Source: JBQLZO01 sp052168315
GTDB taxonomy: Bacteria > Planctomycetota > Phycisphaerae > Phycisphaerales > UBA1924
Length of the DNA: 64,000 nt
Assembly: GCA_052168315.1 (NCBI GenBank)
Contig: JBQLZO010000028.1
Span: 84,352 to 148,351, forward strand
Direction: 5' to 3'
Both the position numbers and the translations under genes were made by a program. Each line of letters starts with the position of its first letter. The first letter of the stretch is position 1. Positions 43,275 through 53,877 of this stretch are shown here, in pieces. The notes beneath the pieces are model-generated. The model worked only from the letters and a program-made list of their open reading frames with translations. It was not told where the DNA came from and ran no database searches.

Positions 43275-44249
43275 CTACTGCACGAGCCCCTGCGTCAGCC
43301 GCATGAACGCCGTCTCCAGGTTCACCCGCTCCTCAGAGAAGTGCACCAGCCGGTACCCCTCGTTGATCAGGCGGTTCGGCACATCCGACACATCGTGCAC
43401 CGAGGACTCCTCGAAGATCACATTCAGCACCGGACGCCGACCCACCCCCAGCCCGGCCGTCTCCAGATCCTCCTGACCGATCGACACCTTCTTCACCCCC
43501 GGCGTCCGCGCCAGCAGCTCCGCGGCCTGGTCGGTCCGGTCGGCCACCGCGATGTGCATCGCCCGCTCCAGACGCGCCTTCTTCATGATGTCCGACACCG
43601 AGCCGCTGAACAGCAGGTTCCCACGCTCGATGATCCCCACCACATTGCACAGCTCCGCCAGCTCGTGCAGGATGTGGCTCGAGATCAGGATCGTCTTGCC
43701 CATGTTCCGCAGTTCTTTCAGCAGCTCGCGGATCTCGATCCTCGCCCGCGGGTCCAGCCCCGACGCCGGCTCGTCCATCAGCAGCACCTTCGGGTCGTGC
43801 AGCAGCACCCGCGCCACAGACAGCCGCTGCTGCATCCCGCGCGACAGCGAATTCACCTCGGCCTGCGCCTTGTACCCCAGGTCCGTCAGCTCCAGCACAT
43901 CGTGCACCACGCGCTTCCGCTCCGAGCCGTGGATCCCGTACGCGGCCGCGAAGAACTCCAGGTACTCCAGCACCACCATGTCCTCGTACGCGCCCATGAA
44001 GTCGGGCACATACCCGATCACCGGGCGGATCTGGCGGTTCTGGTACCCGATCGTCAGCCCGTCGATCATCGCCTGACCGCGCGTCGGCTTCAGCAGCGTC
44101 GCGAGGATCTTGATCGTCGTGGTCTTGCCCGCGCCGTTCGGGCCGATGAAGCCGAAGCAATCACCCTCGTTGATCACGAGGTTCAGATTGTTCAGCGCCA
44201 TCAGCTCGCCGTACTGCTTGCAGAGGTTGATCGTCTCGATCATCGGCAT
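43275..44249 (-). CDS. ABC-2 type (GldA-like) transporter ATP-binding protein
   Basis: A 324-residue ATPase. Walker A GPNGAGKT near residue 40, signature LSRGMQQRLSVAR near 140, Walker B LLMDEPASGLDP, switch His ISSHILHEL. The PVIGYVPDFMGAYEDMVVLEYLEFF segment is typical of ABC-2/GldA ATPases. A C-terminal domain of about 90 residues (from VADRTDQAAELL) follows, with the closing ETAFMRLTQG of this family. ATG 44249 is preferred (MPMIET, GGAG nine bases before); ATG 44243 is a second option. The large membrane protein ends 83 bp upstream. No permease is adjacent, so its partner is either encoded elsewhere or is that membrane protein. Confidence 0.9.
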   Translation of the reverse strand: MPMIETINLCKQYGELMALNNLNLVINEGDCFGFIGPNGAGKTTTIKILATLLKPTRGQAMIDGLTIGYQNRQIRPVIGYVPDFMGAYEDMVVLEYLEFFAAAYGIHGSERKRVVHDVLELTDLGYKAQAEVNSLSRGMQQRLSVARVLLHDPKVLLMDEPASGLDPRARIEIRELLKELRNMGKTILISSHILHELAELCNVVGIIERGNLLFSGSVSDIMKKARLERAMHIAVADRTDQAAELLARTPGVKKVSIGQEDLETAGLGVGRRPVLNVIFEESSVHDVSDVPNRLINEGYRLVHFSEERVNLETAFMRLTQGLVQ

Positions 44250-44331
44250 CGTCGGGGCACTCCATGCTCGCGGCTCGCACTCGGGTGCGGTTGCCAGTCT
44301 CTCGGGGGACGCCCCGACACATCGAATCGCT

Positions 44332-46977
44332 TCATTGTCCCTCGCGGTCCGGCCGCTCCTCGCCGGTCCGCAGCCGCTCGGCCCGCTCCGGATCACGCTC
44401 CACGCCGGAGAACCGCGTCGCCCGCGCCTCGAGCGGGAAGATCCAGCGGACCACCGTCGTCCCCTCCATCGGGATCGGGCGGTACGCCCCACCGGATCGC
44501 TCGCTGACCGGCACGGGCGCCTCCTCATCCTCGAGCACGCCGATCACGATCACGCTCGGCTGCGTCAGCCAGGCGCTCACATCAAGCCCGTGCGCCGCGC
44601 GCCGGATGATCCGCATCTCGTTGTTCGCGCTCCCGGGCTGCGGATCCGGCAGCGGGGGGAGCATCCCGAACAGCGAGAGCATCTGCCACGCCAGATACTC
44701 ATCCCCATCCCGCCGATCCGGCTCCATCTGCAGCCCGCCCAGGTTCAGACCGGGCGGCGTGGTCCGCCGGAACCGAGTCCGCGAAGCCGTGTCCAGCCGC
44801 AGGTCATCACGCGCCGAGGGCGCGGCCTGCGGCGAGAGCCCCGCGAACACCTGCGCCAGGTCCAGCGTCGCGCCCGGCGCCCATTCGCTCAACTGCGCGA
44901 TGTACGCGTTGGACAGGATCGGGCCCCGAACGCCCCGCTCCCGCAGGTCGCGCTCCTCGGACTCGGAGACCTGGTCCGTCACGAGGATCACGATCACCCG
45001 GCGCAGCGATCCGGGAAGATCGTGCGCAAGCCGCCCGGAGATCGTCGGAACATCCCGCACCCCGCGCACCAGCGCCCCCGCCGGCCACTCGAGCCGCGGC
45101 TCCCACCCCGCACCGATCGGCGCCGGCATCTTCCACGACGAACGACCCGCCCAGTCGATCTGCAGGTCCTTGGTCGTCGAACGCACCGGGAGCCGCCGCT
45201 CGTCCAGCGCCCGCACCGAAACCGCGTACCCGCGCGCATCAGGGAACTCCAGCGCCGCGCCGCGGTTCGGCGCCGACCAGGTCGTCAGCGCGTTGTTCCA
45301 GACCTCCTCCGCGTCCGGATCGCCGACCGCGATGGCCTGCTCTCCGTACTCAGGCAGCATCACGCTCGTCCACATCCGGGCCCGCTGGGCGTTCGACCCG
45401 TACACATGGTCGAAAAAGGTCACATGCTGGCCCGTCGTGCTGGTCTGCTTGATCGCCGTCGCGCCGACCCACCCGATCCCGGTGAACAGCGCCGCGGTCA
45501 CCACGAACGCAAGCCACGCCAGCTTCGTCTTGTTGGCAAGCTTCAGCAGCCCGAATCCGCCCGGGCCCGCCAGCAGCCAGTACAGCCCGAAGACCACCAG
45601 CGCCAGGATCACCCCAACGCCCGCCGCGGCCGGCCTGGAGATCATCACCGCGATGTAACCGTCGGGCTTGAACGACTCGCGCCCCCCGAACAACGAATCC
45701 GGCCGCTTGAGCGGGATGTCCACGCGCCTGCCCAGCACACGGTTCCAGAACGCGTCCGCGCGGAGCGTGCCCTGCATCGCCAGGTCCGCGTCGTACAGGT
45801 CCAGCCCGATCAGCGTCACCATCCCCGCGCCCACGATCCGCCGGACAACGACCGTGCCGTCCGCGCCGCGCAGCAGCGGAATCGCCTGCAGGGGTCGCTC
45901 GCGATCGATCGGCTCGAACACGTGGATCGCCGTGCGCGAGGGCAGCGGGCGGTCGTCGAACGCCGCGGTTGTCAGCAGCCCCCGGTAGGACTCCAGGTCC
46001 ACATCCTCCACGCGCTCCGCGCGGACGATCGGCATGATGTTCCGCAGGGGATCCGTCGACTCCGGATCCAGCAGCGGGTTCGAGCCCGTGAGCACATCGC
46101 CGCCCAGCGGCGGCATCACCACCACAAGGTGCCCGCCGCGGTGCACCCACTCGATCAGCGCCCGCACCCGCGGGTCCTCGCGCGTGCCCAGCTCGCGGAA
46201 CTCCGCGTCGGTCCACACCAGAGTCTCGAACGCCTGCAGCCCGAGCCAGGAGTCCGGCATCAGCGCGGGCAGCAGGTTCGTCCGCACATCCGTCGACTCG
46301 TGGGCCGTGGGCACGAGCCGGGCCTGCGTGTCCAGCAGCTCGTACTGGGTCAGACCCAGCGGACGCTGGCCGATCACCCCGATGAGCGACCGGGTCGCGT
46401 CCGTCACGCCCCGCGAGGATGGCCCGATCCGCGTCGCCGCGATCCGTCGCCCCACCGCACCCTCAAGCGTCGCCGCCGACTCATCGAACTCGTGCACCGT
46501 CACCACGAACCGAGACTCCGGCGTCAGGTTCCATGGCATCGGCGCGTAGATCCAGGTCGCCTCCGTCGCCCGAGCGTTCAGCAGGATCCCCCGCGTGTAG
46601 AGCGCTGTGTCGCCATCGTCATCGCGAAGATGCAGCTGCACCGCCACCGCGCGGACCACATCCTGCCGATTCGTCAGCCGCAGCCGGATGCCCGCCCAGG
46701 ATCCCTGGCGAGCGGTCTCGCCCACGCCGAAGCTGTCCACACCGATCAGCACCTCGTCCGAGCGCCCAGCGCTCCCACCCTCGGACGAATCCGCATCACC
46801 CGCGGATGCGCCTTGCGGGCCCGCCTGCGCACGCGCGGTCGGCAAAGCCAATCCGAGGCATAGCACCAGCGCCAGCCCCGCCGCGATGAGACACAACCGC
46901 CGCCCCTCAACACGAGCCCGAAGCCATCGCCGAGCCGCCGAAGAAGTTGTGTCCGTCCATGCGTCGCGTTCGCCCAT
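44332..46977 (-). CDS. Large membrane-anchored protein with glutamine-amidotransferase-like region
   Basis: An 881-residue protein I cannot name exactly. It has a signal/anchor near residues 30-50 and two further spans at about 452-475 (AGVGVILALVVFGLYWLLAG) and 493-515. Between the signal and the spans is a soluble part. The phrases QAFETLVWTDAEF, LIEWVHRGGHLVVVMPP and GAGMVTLIGLDLY are typical of GATase1-like/IFT52-type folds found in planctomycete and GldG-like proteins. The C-terminal 330 residues are another soluble domain with VIVILVTDQVSESEE. ATG 46977 is used. An ABC ATPase follows on the same strand, suggesting a joint export or gliding-type complex; this is inference. Confidence 0.7.
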   Translation of the reverse strand: MGERDAWTDTTSSAARRWLRARVEGRRLCLIAAGLALVLCLGLALPTARAQAGPQGASAGDADSSEGGSAGRSDEVLIGVDSFGVGETARQGSWAGIRLRLTNRQDVVRAVAVQLHLRDDDGDTALYTRGILLNARATEATWIYAPMPWNLTPESRFVVTVHEFDESAATLEGAVGRRIAATRIGPSSRGVTDATRSLIGVIGQRPLGLTQYELLDTQARLVPTAHESTDVRTNLLPALMPDSWLGLQAFETLVWTDAEFRELGTREDPRVRALIEWVHRGGHLVVVMPPLGGDVLTGSNPLLDPESTDPLRNIMPIVRAERVEDVDLESYRGLLTTAAFDDRPLPSRTAIHVFEPIDRERPLQAIPLLRGADGTVVVRRIVGAGMVTLIGLDLYDADLAMQGTLRADAFWNRVLGRRVDIPLKRPDSLFGGRESFKPDGYIAVMISRPAAAGVGVILALVVFGLYWLLAGPGGFGLLKLANKTKLAWLAFVVTAALFTGIGWVGATAIKQTSTTGQHVTFFDHVYGSNAQRARMWTSVMLPEYGEQAIAVGDPDAEEVWNNALTTWSAPNRGAALEFPDARGYAVSVRALDERRLPVRSTTKDLQIDWAGRSSWKMPAPIGAGWEPRLEWPAGALVRGVRDVPTISGRLAHDLPGSLRRVIVILVTDQVSESEERDLRERGVRGPILSNAYIAQLSEWAPGATLDLAQVFAGLSPQAAPSARDDLRLDTASRTRFRRTTPPGLNLGGLQMEPDRRDGDEYLAWQMLSLFGMLPPLPDPQPGSANNEMRIIRRAAHGLDVSAWLTQPSVIVIGVLEDEEAPVPVSERSGGAYRPIPMEGTTVVRWIFPLEARATRFSGVERDPERAERLRTGEERPDREGQ

Positions 46978-47140
46978 GCTCGCTCCGGACCCGTGGTTCG
47001 ATTCGCCCGCCGCACCCGGTCTCCGGGGGCGATGCCCCGAACCGGTGTCCGAACCATGATATGGGCGTCCGCGCCCTCGGCCCGAATCCCGCTCCCAGGG
47101 TCAACGGGCGGGCGAACCTCGCCGATCAGCGGTATCAGCG

Positions 47141-47452
47141 ATGTCCAACGAACTCCTGCCAATCCTGCTCACGCTCGGGATCGCCGCCTTCGGGGTCCTG
47201 ATCTACCTGTGGACCGCCGGCAGCTCGCTCATCCGGGCCATCGAGATCCACACCCTCCGCGTGGATGCCCACACGCTCCGCCTCGAATACGCCCGGCGGA
47301 TCGCGGAATTGGCAGGGGAGCCCATCGAGGTCTCCGCCGACCTCGACTCGGCTGAGCAGCCCGCCCCAGCCACGCACGATCCGCCCACGCCCACGCCCAC
47401 GGTCACGGCCCGCCCCATCGGCGCTGCCCAGCCAGCCCGCGCCGCCGCCTGA
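47141..47452 (+). CDS. Small single-span membrane protein
   Basis: A 103-residue protein of unknown function. One N-terminal membrane span (ILLTLGIAAFGVLIYLWTAG) is followed by an amphipathic helix (IEIHTLRVDAHTLRLEYARRI) and a Pro/Ala/Thr-rich tail. The first 65 residues look like a real protein; the tail is low complexity. It is divergent from the 881-aa gene (163 bp) and followed 50 bp later by another single-span protein gene on the same strand, which may form a pair. Confidence 0.6.
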   Translation: MSNELLPILLTLGIAAFGVLIYLWTAGSSLIRAIEIHTLRVDAHTLRLEYARRIAELAGEPIEVSADLDSAEQPAPATHDPPTPTPTVTARPIGAAQPARAAA

Positions 47453-47502
47453 CGCCCGCCATCCTCGCGCCGCCGGTGTCCCCGCCCCTATCATCGGGCC
47501 TC

Positions 47503-48351
47503 ATGCCGACCGGCCAGCTCATCATCTTGGCGCTGTTCTTCGGGATCACGGCCATCTCGTGGATCGCCAACAAGCTGCGTGAGCAGGCAGAGATCAAGCG
47601 CATCCGTGATGAGATGCGCCGCCGCGAAGAAGAAGCCCTCCGCTCGACCAATGTCATGCGACGCGAGGAGGCCGACGCCGCCGTCGCCCAGGGCGCCAAG
47701 ACGCCCATGCAGGTCAGAATGGAAGAACTGGCCGCGCGGCGCCAGGCCCAGCTCCGCGAACTCCGCGAGCGACAGGCCCGCGAGGCCCAGCAGCAGCGCC
47801 AGGGCGGCGCCCGCCAGCCGGGCGTTCTCCTGCCGGGCGGACGCGCTGGCGCGCCAACCCCCACCAGGCCCGGGCCGCGCCCCATCCCCGGAGCGCAGCG
47901 CCAGCCCACAACGCGGGCCCCGCAACGACCGCCGGTCTCCATCCCCGGACGCACGCCCGGACGATCCGCCCCGCAGCGCCCGACCCCCTCGACGCGCCCC
48001 GAACCGGTCCCGACGCCCCGGCAGCGCGAGGAGGCCGCCCTCAGGCAGGCGCCGCCCATCGCCGATCGATCCGAAGAAGCACCGAGCACCCCGATCCAGC
48101 GCCAGGAGATCGACACCAGCGCGCTCAGCATGATCGAGTCGACCGCGATCGGCGAAGGCAGGCCCCGCAAGGCCCGACGCGCCGTCTCCACCGTCAGCGC
48201 CGATGTCCGCGCCCTGCTCGGGCGCGCCCCGGGCGCTGACCCCCACCAGCGGTTGCGCCGCCAGCGCGCCCTCCTGGCCGCCGCCGAGGTCATCGGAACC
48301 CCCGCCGCGTTCCGCGATGACGCCCAGTCGCCGTGGAACCGCATCGCCTGA
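47503..48351 (+). CDS. Single-span membrane protein with coiled coil and Pro-rich tail
   Basis: A 282-residue protein of no recognised family. ATG 47503 gives MPTGQLIILALFFGITAISW, a membrane span, then a charged coiled coil (about residues 25-105, KLREQAEIKRIRDEMRRREEE, ELRERQAREAQQQRQ). A long Pro/Gly/Arg/Thr-rich disordered stretch (110-205) follows, then a helical C-terminus with ALLGRAPGADPHQRLRRQRAL. The pattern suggests a cytoplasmic scaffold tethered to the membrane. A GTG at 47476 would extend it by nine residues. It is 116 bp before the peptidase-accB operon on the same strand. Confidence 0.65.
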   Translation: MPTGQLIILALFFGITAISWIANKLREQAEIKRIRDEMRRREEEALRSTNVMRREEADAAVAQGAKTPMQVRMEELAARRQAQLRELRERQAREAQQQRQGGARQPGVLLPGGRAGAPTPTRPGPRPIPGAQRQPTTRAPQRPPVSIPGRTPGRSAPQRPTPSTRPEPVPTPRQREEAALRQAPPIADRSEEAPSTPIQRQEIDTSALSMIESTAIGEGRPRKARRAVSTVSADVRALLGRAPGADPHQRLRRQRALLAAAEVIGTPAAFRDDAQSPWNRIA

Positions 48352-48466
48352 CCCGCGCCGGGGCTCGGATCCGTCGGCGGGCGGCGTGCCAGCGCGTCGA
48401 TATACTCGACCCCCTATGTCCGCACGAGCCGCAGCAGGCGACCAATCCCAGCGATCCGCATCCGCC

Positions 48467-49570
48467 ATGGGCGACCACTACGCCGCGCGGCGCGATCGGG
48501 CCCTCGCCGTGCTCGCAGAGCGGGATCTCGATGCCCTCCTGATCACCAACCCCAACGACATCCGCTACCTCGCCCCCTTCTCCGGCGAGGATTCCGTCGG
48601 CGTGCTCGCCCCCTCGGGCATGACCATCGTCTCCGATTTCCGCTTCGAGGAAGATCTCGAGGCCGTCAAGCCCGGCGTGAGCGTGGAGATGCGCGCCAAC
48701 TCGATGTCGCACGCCATCGCCGGCGTCATCGCCAGGATCAAGCCCGCCCGCCTGGGCATCCAGAGCGAGCACATCTCGGTGCAGACGCGCTCGGAATACG
48801 GCAAGTCGATTCGCGCCGCCGCCAAGCGCACACCGCCGCGCCTCGTCAACACCACCGGCGTGCTCTCGCGCCTCCGCGCCGTCAAGGATGATCACGAGGT
48901 CCGCACCATCCGACGGGCCGTCAAGATCCAGGAAGAGGCCATCGAGGCCGCGCTGACCCAATGGGCCCCCGGCCAGACCGAGACCCAGATCGCCGCCATC
49001 CTCGAATTCGAGATGCGTTCCCGCGGCGCCGATGCGCCCTCCTTCCAGACCATCGCCGCGGCCCGCGCCAACGGCTCCAAGCCCCACGCCCGCCCGGGCG
49101 CCACCCGCGCCGCCGCGTCCAGACCACTCCTGATCGACTGGGGCGCCCGCGTCGATGGGTACTGCTCGGACATGACCCGGACATTCAGCTTCGCCCGCTG
49201 GCCGAAGGTCATGCGCGAGATCTACGAGGTCGTGCTCGAAGCGCAGATCGCCGCGTGCGACGCCGTCGCCCCCGGAATCACCGGCGCACAGCTCGACTCC
49301 ATCGCCCGCGACATCATCGACAACGCCGGGTACGGCGACCGATTCGGGCACTCGCTCGGGCACGGCATCGGGCTCGATGTGCACGAACTCCCGCGCCTCG
49401 CAAGAACCTCGAAGGACATCCTCGAACCCGGCATGATCGTGACGATCGAGCCCGGGATCTACCTTCCGGGAGTGGGGGGGGTGCGGATCGAAGACGATGT
49501 GCTCGTCACCGAGCGCGGCGGCAAGAACCTCTCCAGACTCCCCAAAGACATCGACTGGGCCACAAGATGA
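48467..49570 (+). CDS. Xaa-Pro dipeptidase/aminopeptidase (M24 family)
   Basis: A 367-residue M24B metallopeptidase removing residues next to proline. A creatinase-like N-terminal domain (DALLITNPNDIRYLAPFSG) is followed by the pita-bread domain with the five metal ligands: two Asp in IDWGARVDGYCSDMTRTF, His in GHSLGHGIGLDVHE, Glu in TIEPGIYLP and Glu in VRIEDDVLVT. ATG 48467 starts the conserved sequence; ATG 48416 is an in-frame alternative just after a TATACT box (48401-48406), which would leave almost no leader. The TGA overlaps the ATG of accB by 4 bp, and pepP-efp-accB-accC neighbourhoods are common in bacteria, though no efp lies here. Confidence 0.9.
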   Translation: MGDHYAARRDRALAVLAERDLDALLITNPNDIRYLAPFSGEDSVGVLAPSGMTIVSDFRFEEDLEAVKPGVSVEMRANSMSHAIAGVIARIKPARLGIQSEHISVQTRSEYGKSIRAAAKRTPPRLVNTTGVLSRLRAVKDDHEVRTIRRAVKIQEEAIEAALTQWAPGQTETQIAAILEFEMRSRGADAPSFQTIAAARANGSKPHARPGATRAAASRPLLIDWGARVDGYCSDMTRTFSFARWPKVMREIYEVVLEAQIAACDAVAPGITGAQLDSIARDIIDNAGYGDRFGHSLGHGIGLDVHELPRLARTSKDILEPGMIVTIEPGIYLPGVGGVRIEDDVLVTERGGKNLSRLPKDIDWATR

Positions 49571-50049
49571 TCGATATCAGGAAGCTCAAGGAACTCGTCA
49601 AGCTCATGGTCGAGAACGACCTCGTCGAACTCGATCTCCGGGACGAGAACGAGACGGTCACGCTCAAGCGGCCGAACCCCGGCGGCGGCGTCGTCATGAT
49701 GCCGCAGCACGCCGCAGCGCCCCAGTACCACCCCGCGCCCGCCGGGTCGCACGCGCCCGGCGCCGGCGCCTCGGGGGCGCAGCCGCCCGACGGCGACGAC
49801 GACGATGGGCTCGTCCCCATCGTCTCGCCCATGGTCGGCACCTTCTACTCCGCTCCCGATCCCGAGAGCCCGCCCTACGCATCCGTCGGCGGCAGGGTCT
49901 CGCCCGGATCGGTCGTCTGCATCGTCGAGGCGATGAAAGTCTTCTCGGAGATCAAGTCGGAAGTGTCCGGCACCGTGGAGAAGGTGCTGGTCAAGAACGC
50001 CGAGCCCGTCGAGTTCGGCCAGACCCTGTATCTCGTCCGCCCGGACTGA
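49567..50049 (+). CDS. accB: Biotin carboxyl carrier protein of acetyl-CoA carboxylase
   Basis: A 160-residue BCCP. An N-terminal helix (IDIRKLKELVKLMVENDLVELDL) and Ala/Pro/Gly/His-rich linker (about residues 35-80) lead to the C-terminal biotinyl domain (about 84-160), opening PIVSPMVGTFY and carrying the biotin Lys in VEAMKVFSEI. The thumb region SPPYASVGGRVSPGS is that of AccB. It is coupled to the upstream peptidase by ATGA and followed 138 bp later by accC. Together with AccC it performs the biotin carboxylation half of fatty-acid synthesis entry. The accA and accD genes are not in this window. Confidence 0.96.
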   Translation: MIDIRKLKELVKLMVENDLVELDLRDENETVTLKRPNPGGGVVMMPQHAAAPQYHPAPAGSHAPGAGASGAQPPDGDDDDGLVPIVSPMVGTFYSAPDPESPPYASVGGRVSPGSVVCIVEAMKVFSEIKSEVSGTVEKVLVKNAEPVEFGQTLYLVRPD

Positions 50050-50187
50050 GCCTTCTCCCCAAGGGTCGCACCGGTCACCGACCGGGCGCCGCCACTCCGC
50101 TTCGCTTCCGCGACTCCGAAGGACCATCGCCGATCGCTTCCTTCCCGCCGAGCCCCTCCCCGCCGAACCACCCCAGACGAGCCGCCC

Positions 50188-51531
<1,344 letters not shown>

Positions 51532-51543
51532 ACCGGCCCCCGC

Positions 51544-52389
51544 TCAGGCGCCCCCGGCGTCCGCGCTGCGCTGCTTCGACCCCTTGCCGCCGCCACCCCC
51601 CGCGCGCCGCCGGTGCCCCGCCTTCATGTTGATCAGTTCAACACCCAGCGCGAACGCCATCGCGAAGTAGATGTACCCGCGCGGCAGGTGCTGCCCCGCC
51701 CCATCGGCCACCAGCAGCACGCCGATCAGCACCAGGAACGCCAGCGCCAGCGTCTTCATCGTCGGGTGCTTCTGCACGAACCGCGCGATCACACCCGCGA
51801 ACCCCAGCATCACGCCGATGGAGATCACCACCGCCGTCGCCATGATCCAGAAGTTGCTCGTCATCCCCACCGCCGTGATGACCGAATCGAGCGAGAACAC
51901 CAGGTCCAGCAGCAGGATCTGCGCGATCACCGAACCGAACGAGGTCACCCGCCGCGCGATCCCCGGGCGGGTCTCCGGGTCGTGCTCGTGCGCCCCGCCC
52001 TCCTCCACGAGATGGTGCAGCTCCTTCGTCGCCTTCGCGATCAGGAACAGCCCGCCCAGCAGCAGGATCAACGCCTTGCCCGACAATTCGACGCCCAGTA
52101 CCGTCGCGAACGGCACCGTCAGCTTCATGATCCAGAACGCCGCGCCCAGAAGCACCAGTCGCATCACCATCGCCAGCAGCAGCCCGATCGTCCGGGCCCG
52201 CGCCTGCTGCGACTCCGGCAGCCGCCCCGCCAGGATCGAGATGAACACCACATTGTCGATCCCGAGCACGATCTCCAGCAGCGTCAGCGTCGCCAGCGCC
52301 GCCAGTCCCGCGGCCGAGAAGAACGCGATCGCCTCGGGCGTGCCCGCCCCGCCGGCCTCAGCGCCCACAAGCAGCATCGAACTGATCAT
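51544..52389 (-). CDS. TerC-family integral membrane protein
   Basis: A 281-residue polytopic protein of the TerC/YoaE family. About eight spans are visible. The family motifs occur as ALATLTLLEIVLGIDNVVFISIL near the N-terminus and ILLLDLVFSLDSVITAVGM in the middle, each holding the intramembrane Asp typical of the group. A charged loop with EEGGAHEHDPETRPG separates the halves, and a Gly/Lys/Arg-rich tail ends it. Relatives are linked to tellurite resistance and metal (Mn) efflux during protein secretion; the substrate is not fixed. It converges with accC and precedes the metallophosphoesterase on the same strand. Confidence 0.9.
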   Translation of the reverse strand: MISSMLLVGAEAGGAGTPEAIAFFSAAGLAALATLTLLEIVLGIDNVVFISILAGRLPESQQARARTIGLLLAMVMRLVLLGAAFWIMKLTVPFATVLGVELSGKALILLLGGLFLIAKATKELHHLVEEGGAHEHDPETRPGIARRVTSFGSVIAQILLLDLVFSLDSVITAVGMTSNFWIMATAVVISIGVMLGFAGVIARFVQKHPTMKTLALAFLVLIGVLLVADGAGQHLPRGYIYFAMAFALGVELINMKAGHRRRAGGGGGKGSKQRSADAGGA

Positions 52390-52496
52390 CGCCGTCGAAC
52401 TCCGATCAACGGGGACGAATCGGCCCCGTCAGCCATGCCCGCGGGCCGGCATCATCCGCCCCGCACCGGAGCACCCGGACCCGCGGGGGCGAACCC

Positions 52497-53318
52497 TCAG
52501 CGCCCCTCGAACAACCGCTCGGCCAGCCAGTCCGTCAGCTCCGGGATCGCCCGGATCTTCCGGGCCGTCTCCTCGATGTCGTACTCGACCCGCCGGAACT
52601 CGATCCGGTCGTGGTGCAGCACGCCGTAGCTCGCCCTCGGGTCAAAGTCCCGCGGCTGCCCCACCGATCCCACATTGATGATCGCCTTCTCGTCCGTGTT
52701 GAAGCGATAGGTCGAATCCCCTCCCGCCTCCGACGGCGGGTAGAAGTCCGGCTCGTTCGTGAACACGCCGGGCACATGCGTGTGCCCGCACATCACCAGC
52801 CAGTCCACGACATCGAAGATCGAGCGCATCTTGTCCTGCGCGTTGATCACATCGTCGGGGAACACATATTCGTTGATCGGGCGGCGCGGCGAGCCGTGCA
52901 CCGCCAGGATCGATCGCCCCGGCGCATCCGCCGGCGCCGCGACCGTCTCGCTCCCCTCGGGCGGCTCGGGCAGCGGCTGGCTCACCCGGACACGCAGCTT
53001 GCCGAGAAACTCGTATCGACGGGCCCGCTCGCCCTGGTCCTCGACCGCATCGAACTGCGCCCGGGTCCAGTACGCCGCCGCCTCGGCCGACTGGTTGAAA
53101 TTCGTCGGCTCGTAAAGAACCCCGAAATCGTGATTCCCCAGCAGCGACCACTCGCAGTGCTTCTCGACCAGGTCGATGCACTCCAGCGGCTCCGGGCCGT
53201 ACCCGATGATGTCACCGAGGCAGATGATCCGCGTGATCCCGCGCGACTCGATGTCCGCGAGCGTGGCCCGGAGTGCGGCGGCGTTCCCGTGGATGTCGGA
53301 GATCACTGCGATTGCCAC
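52497..53318 (-). CDS. Calcineurin-like metallophosphoesterase (YfcE/MJ0936 type)
   Basis: A 273-residue cytosolic phosphodiesterase. Metal motifs occur in order: VISDIHGN, CLGDIIGYGP, LLGNHDFG, AVHGSP and MCGHTHVPGV, followed by INVGSVGQPRD, a standard closing phrase for the family. The GTG at 53318 is the start: GAGGA lies six bases upstream and the beta-strand with the first Asp begins at once, so longer frames are unlikely. The C-terminal part contains a 40-residue insert (SQPLPEPPEGSETVAAP) before AVHGSP. The biological substrate is unknown. It is followed by the TerC gene and diverges from clpP across 559 bp. Confidence 0.88.
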   Translation of the reverse strand: MAIAVISDIHGNAAALRATLADIESRGITRIICLGDIIGYGPEPLECIDLVEKHCEWSLLGNHDFGVLYEPTNFNQSAEAAAYWTRAQFDAVEDQGERARRYEFLGKLRVRVSQPLPEPPEGSETVAAPADAPGRSILAVHGSPRRPINEYVFPDDVINAQDKMRSIFDVVDWLVMCGHTHVPGVFTNEPDFYPPSEAGGDSTYRFNTDEKAIINVGSVGQPRDFDPRASYGVLHHDRIEFRRVEYDIEETARKIRAIPELTDWLAERLFEGR

Positions 53319-53877
53319 GCGGGTCCTCGATCGACGGTCTCGCGCGGATTCGCGTCCACGCAGCACGCACCTCACAGATTCGCCGGCGGGCCGTACCACC
53401 CAATGCGGGGTCCGCGTCGCCAGCGACACGGGGCGTCCGGTGAATATAAGGGACGATGCTATCCCGGACCCCGGCGCGCCGCAACGGGTCCACCCCACCC
53501 CCCGAGTCCCGGGCACCAACCTCCGGCCCCATCATCCGGCGCCGAGTCGCGATCAATCCGTCTGGAAAGTTGTCGTTCCGACCCCGAGGTCTACGATTCT
53601 CAATCGCCGGATGCCGATGACCCGGTGTGAACGATCGCGCTGTGCGTTCGTGTCCGGCAACGGGCCGACATCGGGCACCCCCAGGCCCGATCGTGACCCA
53701 TCACTCCCCATCGGGGCACGCCCGGGCCCGTTCGCACCCCGCCCCATCCCCATTCCCGAAGGCTCCGAGCCAGCACCACCCCGCTCCGCCGCCGTCTCAG
53801 ACCAACCGCCACCACACCGCCGCGCCGCAGGCGAAACCGCCCGCCGGCACGCTCGCCCGACACCGGAAGAGGAATCC
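53319..53877. other. Long divergent intergenic region, 559 bp
   Basis: It separates the metallophosphoesterase gene from the clpP pair. A TATAAG at 53445-53450 with GCGACA 16 bp upstream, and TTGTCG (53570-53575) with TACGAT (53592-53597), are candidate plus-strand promoters for clpP. The reverse of the first box (TATATT) could serve the minus gene. The stretch 53620-53870 is C-rich with little G on the plus strand, and I see no gene in it. Open frames there have Pro/His/Arg composition unlike protein. Confidence 0.45.

Noticed and set aside
50060..50090. Hairpin between accB and accC as a terminator
   Set aside because: Only a 6-bp core stem and no U-tract; accC lies immediately downstream and must be expressed with accB. 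Kept only as a possible partial copy of the rlmN palindrome.
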